From Clostridiaceae bacterium UBA5444 (lineage in GTDB: Bacteria > Bacillota > Clostridia > Clostridiales > Oxobacteraceae), in assembly GCA_002426575.1 (NCBI GenBank), contig DIRE01000010.1:65843-70927 (forward strand): a stretch of DNA of 5,085 nt, written 5' to 3'. Position 1 is the stretch's first letter; each line of letters opens with the position of its first letter. The notes beneath the pieces were generated by a model that was not told where the DNA came from, did no database searches, and saw only the letters and a list, made by a program, of their open reading frames with translations. The position numbers and the translations under genes are program-made. Below, in pieces: positions 5,046 to 5,085 of this stretch.

Positions 5046-5085
5046 AAAAGACAGTTTCATTTGATATCAAATGAAACTGTCTTTT
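5046..5085. terminator. Perfect 40-bp palindrome at the window edge, probable bidirectional terminator
   Basis: AAAAGACAGTTTCATTTGAT (5046-5065) is exactly mirrored by its complement at 5066-5085. The hairpin has a core GACAGTTTCATTTG stem, A-runs before it and T-runs after it. This is the layout of an intrinsic terminator usable from either side. It probably ends a leftward gene beyond the right edge and insulates the FTR1 gene. The palindrome reaches the last base, so it may be longer. Confidence 0.7.

Overview
The window is AT-rich throughout. It has strong GAGGTGAT/GGAGG-type ribosome binding sites, a tRNA-Leu with an encoded CCA end, and protein families typical of low-GC Firmicutes. A Clostridium-like (Clostridia) chromosome is the best fit; no single feature names a species. 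All protein genes I accept lie on the minus strand. The tRNA lies on the plus strand and faces them.

Layout, left to right. Positions 72-258 hold a complete tRNA-Leu(CAA) unit: promoter, tRNA and intrinsic terminator. Positions 293-2474 hold a self-contained, probably autoregulated drug-efflux operon read leftward. A consensus promoter (TTGACT-17-TATAAT) is embedded in a double palindromic operator; it is followed by a TetR-family repressor gene, a MATE (MepA/NorM-type) exporter gene and a terminator. The expected logic is that the repressor occupies two tandem 16-bp palindromes over its own -10 box and start site until an inducing compound releases it; both proteins are then made from one transcript.

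Positions 2475-2956 carry one unrecognised small ORF (76 codons) with an acidic tail. Positions 2957-3803 are the remains of a former signalling/transport operon. The first 63 codons of an OmpR-type response regulator run straight into the C-terminal part of an FtsX-type ABC permease, in a different frame. The permease remnant also has an in-frame TGA that interrupts otherwise intact coding sequence. Clostridial loci of this type commonly run regulator, histidine kinase, ABC ATPase, permease, so a multi-kilobase internal deletion is the simplest explanation. The ribosome binding site at one end and the terminator at the other are still present.

Positions 3804-4131 are non-coding. They hold a strong inverted repeat beside the relic's promoter region, and an 89-bp imperfect hairpin flanked by a 10-bp direct repeat, which looks like a small inserted palindromic element. 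Positions 4132-4851 encode a complete FTR1-family iron permease with both RExLE motifs, apparently without its usual EfeO/EfeB partners here. The window ends in a perfect 40-bp palindrome, probably a terminator for a gene beyond the right edge.

I found no convincing new biological system. The most informative parts are the double operator, the decayed regulator/permease fusion and the small hairpin insertion.
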